Numbered from the stretch's first letter, positions 24,761 through 34,780 are shown. The stretch is 64,000 nucleotides of DNA from Candidatus Borrarchaeum weybense (GCA_019057385.1 JAHQJS010000006.1:186001-250000), one strand, 5' to 3'. Numbers and translations: made by a program. Notes: generated by a model from the sequence alone, not told the origin.

Positions 24761-25894
24761 CTAAGCCAAAGTCACTTCAAATTTACATACAGGATCGCCC
24801 AATGTTTTGCACTGAACTTCTCTTACATAAGCTTTCGATGACCCCTTATAATGAACTTTATTTATAATACGTTCAAGGCTTGCTTCGAGTTCTCCTGCTA
24901 TAACATCACAAACAGGTATAAATGCTCCTTGGGGAAAACCAAGTGTATAAGGGCTTTCTTGAAGTACTAAAAACGCTTTTTTTTCCGTTAAAAACTGAAG
25001 TTCTACATCCACATCTGAAAGACCCACTAAAACTTCTTGGACAAAAGCTTTTAGAAGGGACATCATATTCTCGAACGTTTCGGGCAATTTTATCGCACTG
25101 TGATCGATATATTCTTGATATGCTTGTTGCCCTGCACGCCGACCTGTTGCATGCAATATTCCTTGCGTAATTTCATTTAATCCCATAATTCGCAGAATTG
25201 AACTCCAAACATAAATTATCCAATTGCGATAAGCTTCATCAAAACGGGTTCTTTTCTTAATCCAGTTGACAACTGAGGATTGGATTTCCGAAAGTTTTGA
25301 AGATTGAGTTGGATCTTCTATCAGATCTTCAGTTGTAGTTGCTACACCCTCTATAGGTTGTTCACGTATCTTGATTTCGAAGTTACACGAGGGGTTATTC
25401 ATGGCTTTGCATTTTCTCTCAACCACATGAGCAAAGTATTCTTTATGGCGCAAATCTTTATAATAATTAAGCATACGCTCCAATAAAGCCTCAATAAAGC
25501 CTGATATGAAACTACATAAAGGTATCCTTGAATTTTGTACCTCATACGTAAAAACACTTTCTCTTAAATCAAGTATAGCTGATGTTTCATTCGTTGGAGT
25601 TAATGATATCTTGCTCGAAAGAGGAGTAATTATTGTAGTTAAGAACCTTTGAATAAACTTCAGGACATCTTCAAAATTAGGTGGCGGGACAACTTCAGTT
25701 TCTTCAAACTTATTTTCTATAAAATAATCATTGAACAGAGCATGCGCAGCATATCTCCCTGAACTGTGTAATAGACCAACAGACCTTTCAGTATAGCCTA
25801 AAATTTCCACAAAAGATCTAAGAACCCATCTCAGCCAGTCACGGTAAATATTTTTTATGGAGACCCTTCCTTTAAACACACTGTCATAGTTCAT
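24761..25894 (-). CDS. Tandem V4R-like domain protein
   Basis: A 377-residue protein made of two related halves (about 1-185 and 195-377). Each half has an Arg/Trp-rich start (YRDWLRWVLRSFVEILGY; YRNWIIYVWSSILRIMGL), an H(S/A)(S/T)GR segment (LLHSSGRYAAH; ILHATGRRAGQ), a mid strand ending (S/P)(V/Y)(F/T), and the closing C-x(5-6)-C-x-FE motif (CKAMNNPSCNFEI; CKTLGDPVCKFEV). This resembles V4R domains, small-molecule-binding domains related to the TRAPP Bet3 fold. The internal duplication is clear by eye. The ligand and partners are unknown. Monocistronic. Confidence 0.65.
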   Translation of the reverse strand: MNYDSVFKGRVSIKNIYRDWLRWVLRSFVEILGYTERSVGLLHSSGRYAAHALFNDYFIENKFEETEVVPPPNFEDVLKFIQRFLTTIITPLSSKISLTPTNETSAILDLRESVFTYEVQNSRIPLCSFISGFIEALLERMLNYYKDLRHKEYFAHVVERKCKAMNNPSCNFEIKIREQPIEGVATTTEDLIEDPTQSSKLSEIQSSVVNWIKKRTRFDEAYRNWIIYVWSSILRIMGLNEITQGILHATGRRAGQQAYQEYIDHSAIKLPETFENMMSLLKAFVQEVLVGLSDVDVELQFLTEKKAFLVLQESPYTLGFPQGAFIPVCDVIAGELEASLERIINKVHYKGSSKAYVREVQCKTLGDPVCKFEVTLA

Positions 25895-26337
25895 TTTTCC
25901 GCCTCTAAACTGACATTAATATTTATTTATTGAGTTATGAGATAGTATCACAAATGTACCTCTGCTTATTTACTATTATGTCTTGACTTTTGTTAGAAAA
26001 TTCCCTTGTTGAAAGTCATATCTTGCAAATCTTGATTATGAGAATATAAATCAAGGACTGAGATAAACTTTTTGTAATATATTAATTCATTAACTAATAT
26101 TTTTAAGATGAGAAAATAGGCAGAGAATCACAAAATAACTGTTCTATAAAACCTTTAAAATAAAATATTTGCAAGCAATAGATTTCTTCGGATTGGAACT
26201 TTGTATTTATGGCTTCAAAACACAATATGCATTTAGATTTCAAGACGCATATCCACATAGCGGATAACTTATGACAAATATTTGAATTTGATTAGAGATC
26301 TGGGCTAAAAAAAGATTTTAAATGTTCGTGATTAATT
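25895..26337. other. AT-rich intergenic region without recognised gene
   Basis: A 443-bp, very AT-rich gap between divergent genes. No convincing coding frame, tRNA or strong inverted repeat seen. It presumably holds the promoters of the V4R-like and GT4 genes. Confidence 0.5.
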
Positions 26338-27534
26338 TTGAGAATAATACAGGTATGCTCATATTTCCCAAGTACAAAATGGATGCCATATTATGGAGGC
26401 ATTGAGTCTTATATCCTAAATTTATCGAAATTTCTAGTTAAGAATGGACATAAAGTCACGGTTATAACATCGAAAATCCCTCGAAACTCCCCGAGATTAG
26501 AAAACAAAGAAGGCGTAAAAATTGCCCGTTTAACCACACCTGCCATAGTTAGTGGTTTTCCATTGATGCCACATCTCTTTTTTAAATTATTTGCTATATC
26601 CAAAAATGCGGATATAATTCATGCACACATCAATTCGCCAAGTATTATAGAAATTGCCGCTTTTGTAAGTAAGATTTCAAATAAACCTCTTGTGGTGACT
26701 TACCATGCCGATCCTATAATACAAGACCTAAATACCGAAGCCTCTAGATATGTTAAACCTATTTTAGGAACCTATCTTAACAAATCCATGGATTTGATCT
26801 TGAAAAGGGCTCATAAGATCATAGTTACAACTCCACTTTATATGGAGAAGTCAAATTTCTTACAAAATTATTTGCACAAGGTCGTTGTAATTCCTAATAG
26901 TATTGATATCGATTTTTTTAGCGAACAGAATTCACAAGTTATTCAGGATCTTGAGAGAGAATACAATATAAAAAACAACAGAATAATACTTTTCGTTGGT
27001 AGACTTGTGAAGTACAAAGGTATTGAGTATCTTTTTAAGGCAATGAAAACCGTAATATCGACTTTTAAAAATACTTGCCTGTTAATTGTAGGAGATGGCC
27101 CTTTAAGGAACAATCTTGAATATTTATCTAATAAAATGAACCTTGAGGGTAATATAGTCTTTGTTGGTAATGTAAATAGCCGAAAATTGCGGAATATCTA
27201 TAGAATTGCAGATCTTTTTGTTCTTCCCTCAATTTCTAATTCCGAAGGATTTGGAATTGTTCTACTAGAAGCTATGGCACATGCTAAACCTGTAGTTGCT
27301 TCAAATGTAGGTGGCATTCCGCATATAGTCAAAAATGGGTTTAATGGACTACTGGTAGCGCCAAGAAATTATAAAGAATTAGGAAATAGAATAATTGATT
27401 TACTCTCAAATCATGTTAACTCTCAGAAATTAGGACAAAGAGGACAAGAATACATCATTAAAAATTATTCCTGGGAACAAACAGTAAAGCAAATAATTGA
27501 AGTCTATCAAGACATCAGCGAATCACAAGAATAA
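26338..27534 (+). CDS. GT4-family glycosyltransferase
   Basis: A 398-residue GT-B fold enzyme. N-terminal YYGGIESYILNLSKFLVKNGHKV (about 19-41) and C-terminal LFVGRLVKYKGIEYL (about 219-233), LLIVGDGPLRNNLE (about 248-261) and SNSEGFGIVLLEAMAHAKPVVASNVGGIPHIV (about 298-330), with the EGFG(I)xxxE donor-phosphate motif. It transfers a sugar from a nucleotide donor, acceptor unknown. The start is TTG at 26338; no better ATG is available. First gene of the glycan island. Confidence 0.88.
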   Translation: MRIIQVCSYFPSTKWMPYYGGIESYILNLSKFLVKNGHKVTVITSKIPRNSPRLENKEGVKIARLTTPAIVSGFPLMPHLFFKLFAISKNADIIHAHINSPSIIEIAAFVSKISNKPLVVTYHADPIIQDLNTEASRYVKPILGTYLNKSMDLILKRAHKIIVTTPLYMEKSNFLQNYLHKVVVIPNSIDIDFFSEQNSQVIQDLEREYNIKNNRIILFVGRLVKYKGIEYLFKAMKTVISTFKNTCLLIVGDGPLRNNLEYLSNKMNLEGNIVFVGNVNSRKLRNIYRIADLFVLPSISNSEGFGIVLLEAMAHAKPVVASNVGGIPHIVKNGFNGLLVAPRNYKELGNRIIDLLSNHVNSQKLGQRGQEYIIKNYSWEQTVKQIIEVYQDISESQE

Positions 27535-27559
27535 ATTCTCAAAAATTGAAAGTCGAGAA

Positions 27560-28522
27560 TTAAATCTGCCCTTTTTGATCTACAAACCATTCAAAGGTCT
27601 CTTTTATGCCAAGATCAAAATTATACTTTGGTTGATAACCTAAAACTTCCTTTGCCTTAGAGATATCTGCTAAACTATCCTTTACATCTCCTGGTCGAGG
27701 TGCAATGAATTTAGGCTCTAAGTATTCTTTTTTGAATAATTTAAGAAGTTTCTTCGCAACTTTGAGCAATGAAATGTTTCGACCGCTTCCAATGTTGAAT
27801 GTTGCATTCGAAATATTTGGAGTAAATGCTGCTAAAAGATTTGCATCAACAACATCTCTTACGAAAGTGAAATCGCGAGTTTGAAGTCCATCACCGTGGA
27901 TTAACGGTGGTAAATCTCTTAAGATTCGATTGATCCAGATAGGAATCACGCCACTATATTCACTCACGGTCTGCCTTGGACCATAAACATTGAAATATCG
28001 AAGTGAAACACATTGGAGTCCATATATAGGATAATAAATCTCAGCATACATTTCACCGACACATTTTGAAACCGCATACGGAGAAATTGGACAACGCTGC
28101 ATTGTTTCTCTCTTTGGAAGTTCTAATGTATTACCATAAACTGAGGAACTTGAAGCGAATACAAAGCGTTTGACGTCTGTATTCTTTGCTGCAGTTAATA
28201 AGTTAAGTGTTCCATTTATATTGACAGTAGCGGTCTCCCTTGGAAATTCAATCGAACGATCAACACTGGCTAATGCCGCTTGATGAAAAATAATATCTAC
28301 ATCTTTTAGAAGACTGACAATTAGATCATAATCCCTGATGTCTCCTTCAACGAACTCAAATCCATCGTTTTTCATAGCAAATAATAAATGCTCCAATTTT
28401 CCGACAGAAAGGTTGTCAATACCAACAACTTTTGCACCACGTTGAAGTAATTTATCTACCATATGACTACCAATAAAGCCTGCAGCGCCTGTAACCAAAA
28501 CCTTATAGTCAGTTAGATCCAT
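27560..28522 (-). CDS. NAD-dependent nucleotide-sugar epimerase (GalE-like SDR)
   Basis: A 320-residue extended SDR. TGAAGFIGSHMVDKLL (11-26) is the NAD site. SSSVYG (about 125-130) and the YAVSK catalytic motif (about 148-152), then RYFNVYGPRQ, are typical of UDP-glucose/UDP-GlcNAc 4-epimerases. AGGAGAAAG lies before the ATG. It is 12 bp downstream of the nucleotide-sugar dehydrogenase on the same strand, which suggests joint production of a UDP-HexNAc-derived uronic acid. Confidence 0.88.
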   Translation of the reverse strand: MDLTDYKVLVTGAAGFIGSHMVDKLLQRGAKVVGIDNLSVGKLEHLLFAMKNDGFEFVEGDIRDYDLIVSLLKDVDIIFHQAALASVDRSIEFPRETATVNINGTLNLLTAAKNTDVKRFVFASSSSVYGNTLELPKRETMQRCPISPYAVSKCVGEMYAEIYYPIYGLQCVSLRYFNVYGPRQTVSEYSGVIPIWINRILRDLPPLIHGDGLQTRDFTFVRDVVDANLLAAFTPNISNATFNIGSGRNISLLKVAKKLLKLFKKEYLEPKFIAPRPGDVKDSLADISKAKEVLGYQPKYNFDLGIKETFEWFVDQKGQI

Positions 28523-28534
28523 AATTACTTTCTC

Positions 28535-29902
28535 CTATGAAATTGGTACACCTAGTCCACGATATGCAAAGCCTGCATTTGTTACTTCATTTGAATCAAA
28601 GATATTTCGTGTATCAACAATTACGGCAGGTTGCCTTACACACTTTGAGAGATTCTCTAAATTCAGTTGCTTAAATTCAGCGTGTGCGGTGCAAAACACT
28701 AGAGCATCCGCGTTTTGAATTGCATCTTCTACGGATAATTCAGTTAGCATACCAAAAACAATCTCATTTTCAAAGAGTGGATCATAACATGCTATCTCCG
28801 TGTCATATTTCTTAAGAGCGTTAATAATTCGTTCAGCGGGGGCATATTGAACATCTTTCACGCCTGATTTATAAGATATTCCTAAAACGACAATCTTTGA
28901 ACCTTTTATCGGCTTTCCAATCCCATTTAGCGCTTCGAAAATTAGATTAACTATGTTATCTGGCATTCTGTCATTAATTTCTCTGGCCAATCGAACGAGA
29001 TATGGAATATAACCAACTCTATTCGCCACTTGAATGAGGTAATAAGGATTTGCGGGAAGACAAGGACCTCCTACACCTGGACCTGGATAATGTGGAATAA
29101 AATTCCATTTTGTTGTAGCGGCATCTATTGTTTCAATAATATTTATTCCGATTTTTTCAAACAAAATTGCTAATTCATTAATTAAAGCAATGTTTACATC
29201 CCTGAAGATGTTTTCAGTTAATTTTACTGCATTTGCTGTTCTAGGATTACTTACTTTTACAACTTTGACACCCATTGCAGCTTTGTATAAGGCTGCAGCG
29301 ATATTACTACTGTTTTCGTTAATACCACCGACTATTCGAGGGATAGTTTTTAAACATTCGAAAATTTTGCCAGGATCCGCACGTTCGGGACAACTTACGA
29401 TCCCCAAATCTTTCCCTAACACAAGATTTGTTTTTTCTTCAATAAATGGTGCAATTATTTCTTCTACAATGCCAGGCGCAATAGTGCTTTCAACAATGAC
29501 CAGTGATCCTTTCTTGAGTCCTTTTACAAGATCTCGACATACAGCCATGAGATCAGAATAATTTGGGTTTTTATTGTTATCGACAGGAGTAGGTACACAT
29601 ATTATAATGGCATCTGCTTCATTTATCGCGCTAGGTACATCTGTAGATGCAATGAAGTTTCCTGAGGATATAGAGTCCTTTAAAATTTCCTCAATGCCCG
29701 TTTCATCTATATAGGTAATGCCTTTATTAATATTCTCAACAACTTCTTCAGAAATATCTGCACCTATTACTTTTGCTCCTGCCTGAGCAAAAACTAGTGC
29801 GGTAGGTAAGCCAATTCTCCCAATTCCAATTACACAAACTTTGATTTTACCATCTTTGAGTTTATCAGCAATTTCAGTTTCTTTAAGGCTTAAAAAGTCC
29901 AT
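28535..29902 (-). CDS. Nucleotide-sugar dehydrogenase (UDP-HexNAc 6-dehydrogenase type)
   Basis: About 455 residues. The N-terminal NAD domain has VIGIGRIGLPTALVFAQAG (about 25-43). GPGVGGPCLPANPYYL (about 260-275) contains the catalytic Cys of the UDP-glucose/UDP-ManNAc dehydrogenase family, and VVLGISYKSGVKDVQYAPA is in the C-terminal domain. It oxidises the C6 hydroxyl of a nucleotide sugar to the uronate. The wording of the motifs is closer to WecC-type than to UDP-glucose dehydrogenase. I chose the ATG at 29902 because GGTGA lies six bases upstream. An ATG at 29914 in frame is possible. Confidence 0.88.
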   Translation of the reverse strand: MDFLSLKETEIADKLKDGKIKVCVIGIGRIGLPTALVFAQAGAKVIGADISEEVVENINKGITYIDETGIEEILKDSISSGNFIASTDVPSAINEADAIIICVPTPVDNNKNPNYSDLMAVCRDLVKGLKKGSLVIVESTIAPGIVEEIIAPFIEEKTNLVLGKDLGIVSCPERADPGKIFECLKTIPRIVGGINENSSNIAAALYKAAMGVKVVKVSNPRTANAVKLTENIFRDVNIALINELAILFEKIGINIIETIDAATTKWNFIPHYPGPGVGGPCLPANPYYLIQVANRVGYIPYLVRLAREINDRMPDNIVNLIFEALNGIGKPIKGSKIVVLGISYKSGVKDVQYAPAERIINALKKYDTEIACYDPLFENEIVFGMLTELSVEDAIQNADALVFCTAHAEFKQLNLENLSKCVRQPAVIVDTRNIFDSNEVTNAGFAYRGLGVPIS

Positions 29903-30269
29903 AAAGGTCACCATAGATATTGAAATATATCTCCCAATTACATCTTAAGGGTAGCCACATTTTACTCTTTCGTGGTACACAAAGAAGATTCTATTTTCGT
30001 AAAGGTATTTATGTATTCAACCTAACAGGGCCTTTCTTATTTATAATTAGCCTAATTCATGGCCTTTATATAATATTTGAAATATTAAAGGGCTGGAGTG
30101 CTTTTTGGAACAGGATTCAGTAGCCTAGTAGCTATACTTATCCTTTCAAGTTTTCAATTGGTTCTTTTTAGATTCTTATCTAACATGATAAAAATGATTG
30201 AAACAAAAACACCTGAGGACTAATTAGAGACCTGAAATTATGACAGAAAGATCATTTTTATTTAAGAAC
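29903..30269. other. Intergenic region, possible small hydrophobic ORF
   Basis: A 367-bp gap. The plus strand has a 67-codon frame (29920-30123) whose second half is hydrophobic (GPFLFIISLIHGLYIIFEIL) and ends in Trp/Arg, but it lacks a ribosome site and recognisable similarity, so I leave it uncalled. No RNA gene seen. Confidence 0.4.
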
Positions 30270-30962
30270 TCACATTTGTTGACTAACTTTCAGGACAATT
30301 TTTTCATTCAAACTTTTTTGAACAAGAGCGTCTATATCTATCATAGCTTCGATCTCTAAAATCTTCTCAAGACGTCCTCTCGTTACAGGTTTTTTTGGAG
30401 GTAAAGTACAAGGAGCCGATTGGCGAGCAGCAATATCATAGGTACCAATTTCCTTAGCTTTATCTACTACCTCTTGTTTATCCCATGCAATTAATGGTCG
30501 AAATATAACACAACTTTTGATTGCCTGATGAAGGATTACCAAATTATCTAACGTTTGACTGGCCTGTTCACCTATTATCTCACCTGTTGCGATCGCACAC
30601 CCACCTTCAATCCTTGCGATCTTTTCTGCAATTCGGTACATCATTCTTTTACAGAAAATGCATGTATATTTTGCAGAAGTCTTCAAGGAGTTTTTCAAAA
30701 AAATATTCATAGTAAAACCTTGAGGGACTATGTACAGTTTTGCTTCTTTGTCTGGAATGATGAATTCGGTTAGTTTTCTTGCAATGCCAATAGTATTCTG
30801 TCTTGTTGATTCCCCAGTATATGGACTATTATCAAGATACAGAAAAATTGGTGTAAATCCTTTTTTAATTAGTGTATAGCACGCTACTGGGCTATCCAGT
30901 CCACCAGAAAGCAAACAGATAACATTCTTTGCATTAAACAGGTCAATATCTAGTTCTGTCAA
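30270..30962 (-). CDS. ThiI-like PP-loop enzyme lacking the THUMP region
   Basis: A 230-residue adenine-nucleotide alpha-hydrolase domain like that of ThiI (tRNA 4-thiouridine synthase). The PP-loop is LLSGGLDSPVA (17-27), followed by CIFCKRMMYRIAEKIA (near 100-115), ATGEIIGEQASQTLDNL (near 125-141) and a C-terminal APCTLPPKKPVTRG. The ferredoxin-like and THUMP domains that bind tRNA in full ThiI are absent, so the substrate is uncertain; it may pair with a separate tRNA-binding protein. The start is TTG at 30962 preceded by GAGGAG. Confidence 0.82.
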   Translation of the reverse strand: MTELDIDLFNAKNVICLLSGGLDSPVACYTLIKKGFTPIFLYLDNSPYTGESTRQNTIGIARKLTEFIIPDKEAKLYIVPQGFTMNIFLKNSLKTSAKYTCIFCKRMMYRIAEKIARIEGGCAIATGEIIGEQASQTLDNLVILHQAIKSCVIFRPLIAWDKQEVVDKAKEIGTYDIAARQSAPCTLPPKKPVTRGRLEKILEIEAMIDIDALVQKSLNEKIVLKVSQQM

Positions 30963-31235
30963 GGAATTCTCCTCTTGGCTTAATAAGCATCTCTCCGTGT
31001 CTTTCTAAAACAATGCTGAGTTTTAATATCATTCTTACTGAGATATATACCAAAGAGAAAATTGTAATAATAAATAAAGTGATAGAGACTCCTGTCATCT
31101 CCCATCATACTTAAAAACACTTCGTGAGTTTTAAGGCTAAAGATTAGATTATAACTCTTGTTTCAGCAAAATAATAATGTTTTGATAGATCACTTATATC
31201 CTTAAAGACGTTGTATTTTCAAGGCGGATATTTTC

Positions 31236-32306
31236 ATGCGAAAGTACTTAAAAAGATTAACGCTTCTTATTGGTGGATTAGTTCTTTTTATAATAAGTTT
31301 TTGGTATATTGGCCTTTCTGAAGTCTTTAGTGAACTTTTAAAGGCAGATCCTCTTCTCTTATTTATTGCATATGTACTATTCTTCATTATGATGGGGATT
31401 CGAACCATTAGATGGAAAATGCTTCTAAGACATCTAAATATTTCGGTCGGATACAAAGAGGTACTTGGAACGTTATTAAGTTCCTACTATGTACATGCCG
31501 TCTCCCCTAGGGCACTTGGAGAGATGTATAGAGCATATATGATTTCTAAAATTGATCTAAATGTATCCAAAACCTCCTCTCTTGGAAACACTTTTGCAAC
31601 AGTAGTAATAGAAAAAGTTTTTGATGTCCTTCTTGTCATTGTAACAGGAGTAATTGGACTTATTTGGTTGCTTCTTTATTCAACAGGCGATCTTACGACT
31701 ATCATCCTCTTTTTTGGCTTAGCTATTCTTATTGCGTGTTTGATAATTGGCGCATGTTTTAATAAAGGCATTTTCTTGAAAATCTCGAATTTTTTACAGG
31801 CCATCCTGGGTATTTGGCCAAAAAAACTAGGAAGAGAAAGATTGCAGCACTTTGTTCAAGTCAATTTAGACAGGTTTTCTACGTCACTTGAGGTTTTAAG
31901 AGGTGACAGAACAATTTTGATTAGGACGATCTTAATCTCTACTGTCATTTGGCTGATTGAAGTATTAAAATTAAGCTTTATCTTTTTAGCTCTTGAAATC
32001 CCTCTTTCTTATTTTGAAACTGGGTATATTTATTCAATTTCTGCGATTATAGGCTTTGTTAGTATGATACCTGGGGGCATAGGGTCTCAAGAAATAGCAT
32101 TTATATTACTTTGTAGTCTAAGAGGAGTTTCAACAGAATCATCAGGCGCTGCAGTTTTACTATATCGCTCAATTTTTCTCATTGGTAATGTTATAGTTGG
32201 TGGAATAGCCTTCTTTTTAATTGGCTCAAGAGTGCCAATAAAATCTACGATAGAAAGCAAATTCGATGAAAACGCAACTGAATCAAACCAAACTATTAAA
32301 CCTTAA
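31236..32306 (+). CDS. Lysylphosphatidylglycerol-synthase-TM/AglD-like flippase family membrane protein
   Basis: A 356-residue membrane protein with about eight hydrophobic segments. It fits the UPF0104 family: RTIRWKMLLRHLNISVGYKEVLGTLLSSYYVHAVSPRALGEMYRAY (about 56-102) and GFVSMIPGGIGSQEIAFI (about 268-285) are the characteristic segments. Members act in lipid or polyprenyl-sugar transfer or flipping (for example archaeal AglD-linked domains). Role here inferred from neighbouring glycosyltransferases. Confidence 0.8.
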   Translation: MRKYLKRLTLLIGGLVLFIISFWYIGLSEVFSELLKADPLLLFIAYVLFFIMMGIRTIRWKMLLRHLNISVGYKEVLGTLLSSYYVHAVSPRALGEMYRAYMISKIDLNVSKTSSLGNTFATVVIEKVFDVLLVIVTGVIGLIWLLLYSTGDLTTIILFFGLAILIACLIIGACFNKGIFLKISNFLQAILGIWPKKLGRERLQHFVQVNLDRFSTSLEVLRGDRTILIRTILISTVIWLIEVLKLSFIFLALEIPLSYFETGYIYSISAIIGFVSMIPGGIGSQEIAFILLCSLRGVSTESSGAAVLLYRSIFLIGNVIVGGIAFFLIGSRVPIKSTIESKFDENATESNQTIKP

Positions 32307-32621
32307 CTATGTACGCTTCCTCTCTTAGAATGGTATAGATGGTATAATCTTAAACTGTATTAGTATTTGTGGAATGTTCACTGTTATTTTTCTGCTAACA
32401 ATGGCCATAGTCTTCCTTTTAAAAAAAGATCGTTTTAAATGACTTAATCCAAATTATCCCAAGGATTTTTCGGCGATAAAGTTAAAAACGCTGTTTGGAT
32501 TGAATTCCCAAATACTTAACAGGATTATAGTTATCTAGAATTTAGAAACGCCGAAATATAAGACGATCTCTCCAACTAAAGAGGGATAAGATACTAAGAT
32601 CTTAAAAATCTGTTATGTCAT
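32307..32621. other. Intergenic region with a very short hydrophobic ORF
   Basis: A 315-bp gap. A 22-codon frame (ATG 32374 to TGA 32440-32442) encodes a hydrophobic stretch followed by KKDRFK, like the end of a single-span membrane protein. It has no clear ribosome site. Otherwise AT-rich with nothing recognised. Confidence 0.35.
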
Positions 32622-33671
32622 GTGGAGTTGGTGAACACTTTGCTATTTATCCTAATTTATATCATGATTATAATAGCAGTGTTTTTGGTCGTTTTAATCC
32701 CAAAATCAAGAAAGACATGGGGGTATTTTCTCTTTTGGATAATTATTTTTCTGATAGTCGTTTTCCCGAATTTATTTCAAAGTATTTTACGTCTATTATA
32801 CTTAGAAGGTTTGCTGAGGCTAAATTTAGCAACAGAGACTATTTTGTTCTTAGTAATAATGTTTCTTCTCTTCATATATATCGCAAGTATTAATACTCAA
32901 GTTACACAATTAAGAAAAGGAATTTTATCTCTTTTAAGGAAAGAAACAGTTTCAAAAAAGATTTCAATTATTATGCCTGCATATAACGAAGCTGAAAACC
33001 TTGAAGATCTCATACCTGTCTTAGCAAAGAATGCCCCGCAACAATATGAATTTGTTTTGGTTGATGATGGAAGTATTGATAATACGAGTGAAATCTGTGA
33101 GAAATTTGCTAATATGTATGACTGTGTCAAATTCATTCGTCATCCTGAAAATCGTGGAAAAACCAAAGCTTTTGAAACTGGTGTCTTTAATTCGGAAGGT
33201 GATATTTTAGTTCTTTTAGAAACAGATTGGCAATATGAGCCAAACGATATTGAACCTCTTGTAACACCGATTGAGAAGGGATATGATATTGTAAATGGTT
33301 GGAGGATTTTAAGGGCTGATAAACTATATCGTATTATTATGTCAAAAACCTATAACTTACTTCAAAGACAAATGCTCAACACACCATTTCGAGATCATAA
33401 CTCAGGGTTTAAAGCGTTCAAACGTGAGACTATAGAATCACTGTTCAAACTCTTACCTAATTTGGAATTGATTGGGCCTCATCGATTTCTCCTCGCAATT
33501 GCAAATATTAATAACTATAGAATAACAGAAGTACCAATTCATCATTATCCTCGAAAAAAGGGTAAGTCGTACATAAGAGTTGATAAGACCCCATTTATAG
33601 TGATTCGTGATATGTTAAAATTACGTTTTTTGCTGAGTTATAAAAGAAAAAAACTACAGATAAGAACTTGA
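32622..33671 (+). CDS. Membrane-anchored GT2 glycosyltransferase
   Basis: A 349-residue protein with two or three N-terminal hydrophobic segments (about 1-90) followed by a GT2 domain: KISIIMPAYNEAENLEDLI (about 109-127), LVDDGSIDNTSEIC (about 144-157) and LLETDWQYEPNDI (about 192-204, where the DxD motif reads ETD). HNSGFKAFKRETI follows. Such enzymes make polyprenyl-phosphate sugars. The start is GTG at 32622 (GTG at 32631 also possible). Followed after 26 bp by a GT-C gene. Confidence 0.82.
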   Translation: MELVNTLLFILIYIMIIIAVFLVVLIPKSRKTWGYFLFWIIIFLIVVFPNLFQSILRLLYLEGLLRLNLATETILFLVIMFLLFIYIASINTQVTQLRKGILSLLRKETVSKKISIIMPAYNEAENLEDLIPVLAKNAPQQYEFVLVDDGSIDNTSEICEKFANMYDCVKFIRHPENRGKTKAFETGVFNSEGDILVLLETDWQYEPNDIEPLVTPIEKGYDIVNGWRILRADKLYRIIMSKTYNLLQRQMLNTPFRDHNSGFKAFKRETIESLFKLLPNLELIGPHRFLLAIANINNYRITEVPIHHYPRKKGKSYIRVDKTPFIVIRDMLKLRFLLSYKRKKLQIRT

Positions 33672-33697
33672 ATTCTTAAAGCGGAAGAGGAAAAGCA

Positions 33698-34780
33698 TTG
33701 ACTACTTCACAGAAGCAACCGGCTTCTCAATCCAACCTAAAACGCTTAGAATTCTTGCTGGGTAACTTAAAGCAATATTTAATATCACACAAATCATCAT
33801 TTTTATTATATTGTACTTTAGGTTTGATTTTTGCATTCGCAATTTACATCAGAATTAATGGACTTGGTTATTATCAGAGAGCGTCTGATAGTTTTATGCT
33901 CTATACCTTTTCAAACGAAATTTTTAACGGCCAAAATCCATATCTTAGAATTTTATCATCAGACATGATTAGAAATCGTAAATATCCCACTTATCCTCCA
34001 CTTTACTACTACTTAGGTGTAATACCTTTATACTTTGGATATTCTAGTTATCCAGCATGGATTGTATTCACAAAACTTGTCTTTTTGATACCCACAGATT
34101 TTGGCATTGCAGTCCTGATATTTATTATTTTGAAAAATCGGACAGATATTAACCCATGGTATAGCGTTTTTTCTGTTTTTGTCTGGTTTTTCAATAGACC
34201 GAATCTTTCTATATATTTTTATGCTCTAATTGATTCTTTTACTATCTTTTTTGTCCTTTTGAGTCTATATTTCTTTACTTACCGACCTAATTTCTCCTAT
34301 TTTTTGCTTGGAGTTGCAATAGCTATTAAACTCTTCCCTATTTTTTTGCTCCCACTCTATTTAATTACACACCGCAAAAAAAACATTTACACTTTGTTGG
34401 CGTATTTGTTCTATGCATTAATATGTGTCATTCTTGTTTCATTACCCTATTTGATTTGGAATATAGAGGCATATTATAGATCTTTATTATTTTCAGCAAC
34501 AAGAGCTGAATCTAGATTCTCAACAGCTACTTTAACGATGGCACCGTGGATCGAAAAATACACTTTTTTAAGTCGACTTCCCATGTTGTTTGCATACTTT
34601 TTAGTTTATTACATTCATTGGAAGAAACAATTTGATATTTATCTATTCTCAGCAATAAGTTTTTTGATCTGGCCTCTAATAAATCCAGTTGTATTCAATC
34701 AATATTTTGTGTGGTTCGTCCCTTTTGCTTTAATCTCGTTTGGAATTCATCTCGACATGATTATATCTAAGCACTCTTGA
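33698..34780 (+). CDS. GT-C-type polytopic membrane protein (mannosyltransferase-like)
   Basis: A 360-residue protein with about nine transmembrane segments. The first loop contains RASDSFMLYTFSNEIFNGQNPY (about 66-87) and RKYPTYPPLYYYLG (about 97-110), typical of GT87/GT-C polyprenyl-phosphate-dependent transferases. The start is TTG at 33698 with GGAAGAGG upstream. It follows the GT2 gene, which probably makes its lipid-linked donor. Confidence 0.75.
   Translation: MTTSQKQPASQSNLKRLEFLLGNLKQYLISHKSSFLLYCTLGLIFAFAIYIRINGLGYYQRASDSFMLYTFSNEIFNGQNPYLRILSSDMIRNRKYPTYPPLYYYLGVIPLYFGYSSYPAWIVFTKLVFLIPTDFGIAVLIFIILKNRTDINPWYSVFSVFVWFFNRPNLSIYFYALIDSFTIFFVLLSLYFFTYRPNFSYFLLGVAIAIKLFPIFLLPLYLITHRKKNIYTLLAYLFYALICVILVSLPYLIWNIEAYYRSLLFSATRAESRFSTATLTMAPWIEKYTFLSRLPMLFAYFLVYYIHWKKQFDIYLFSAISFLIWPLINPVVFNQYFVWFVPFALISFGIHLDMIISKHS

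Noticed and set aside
29920..30123. 67-residue hydrophobic plus-strand ORF
   Set aside because: No ribosome site, no family similarity, and lies in AT-rich DNA where such frames occur by chance.
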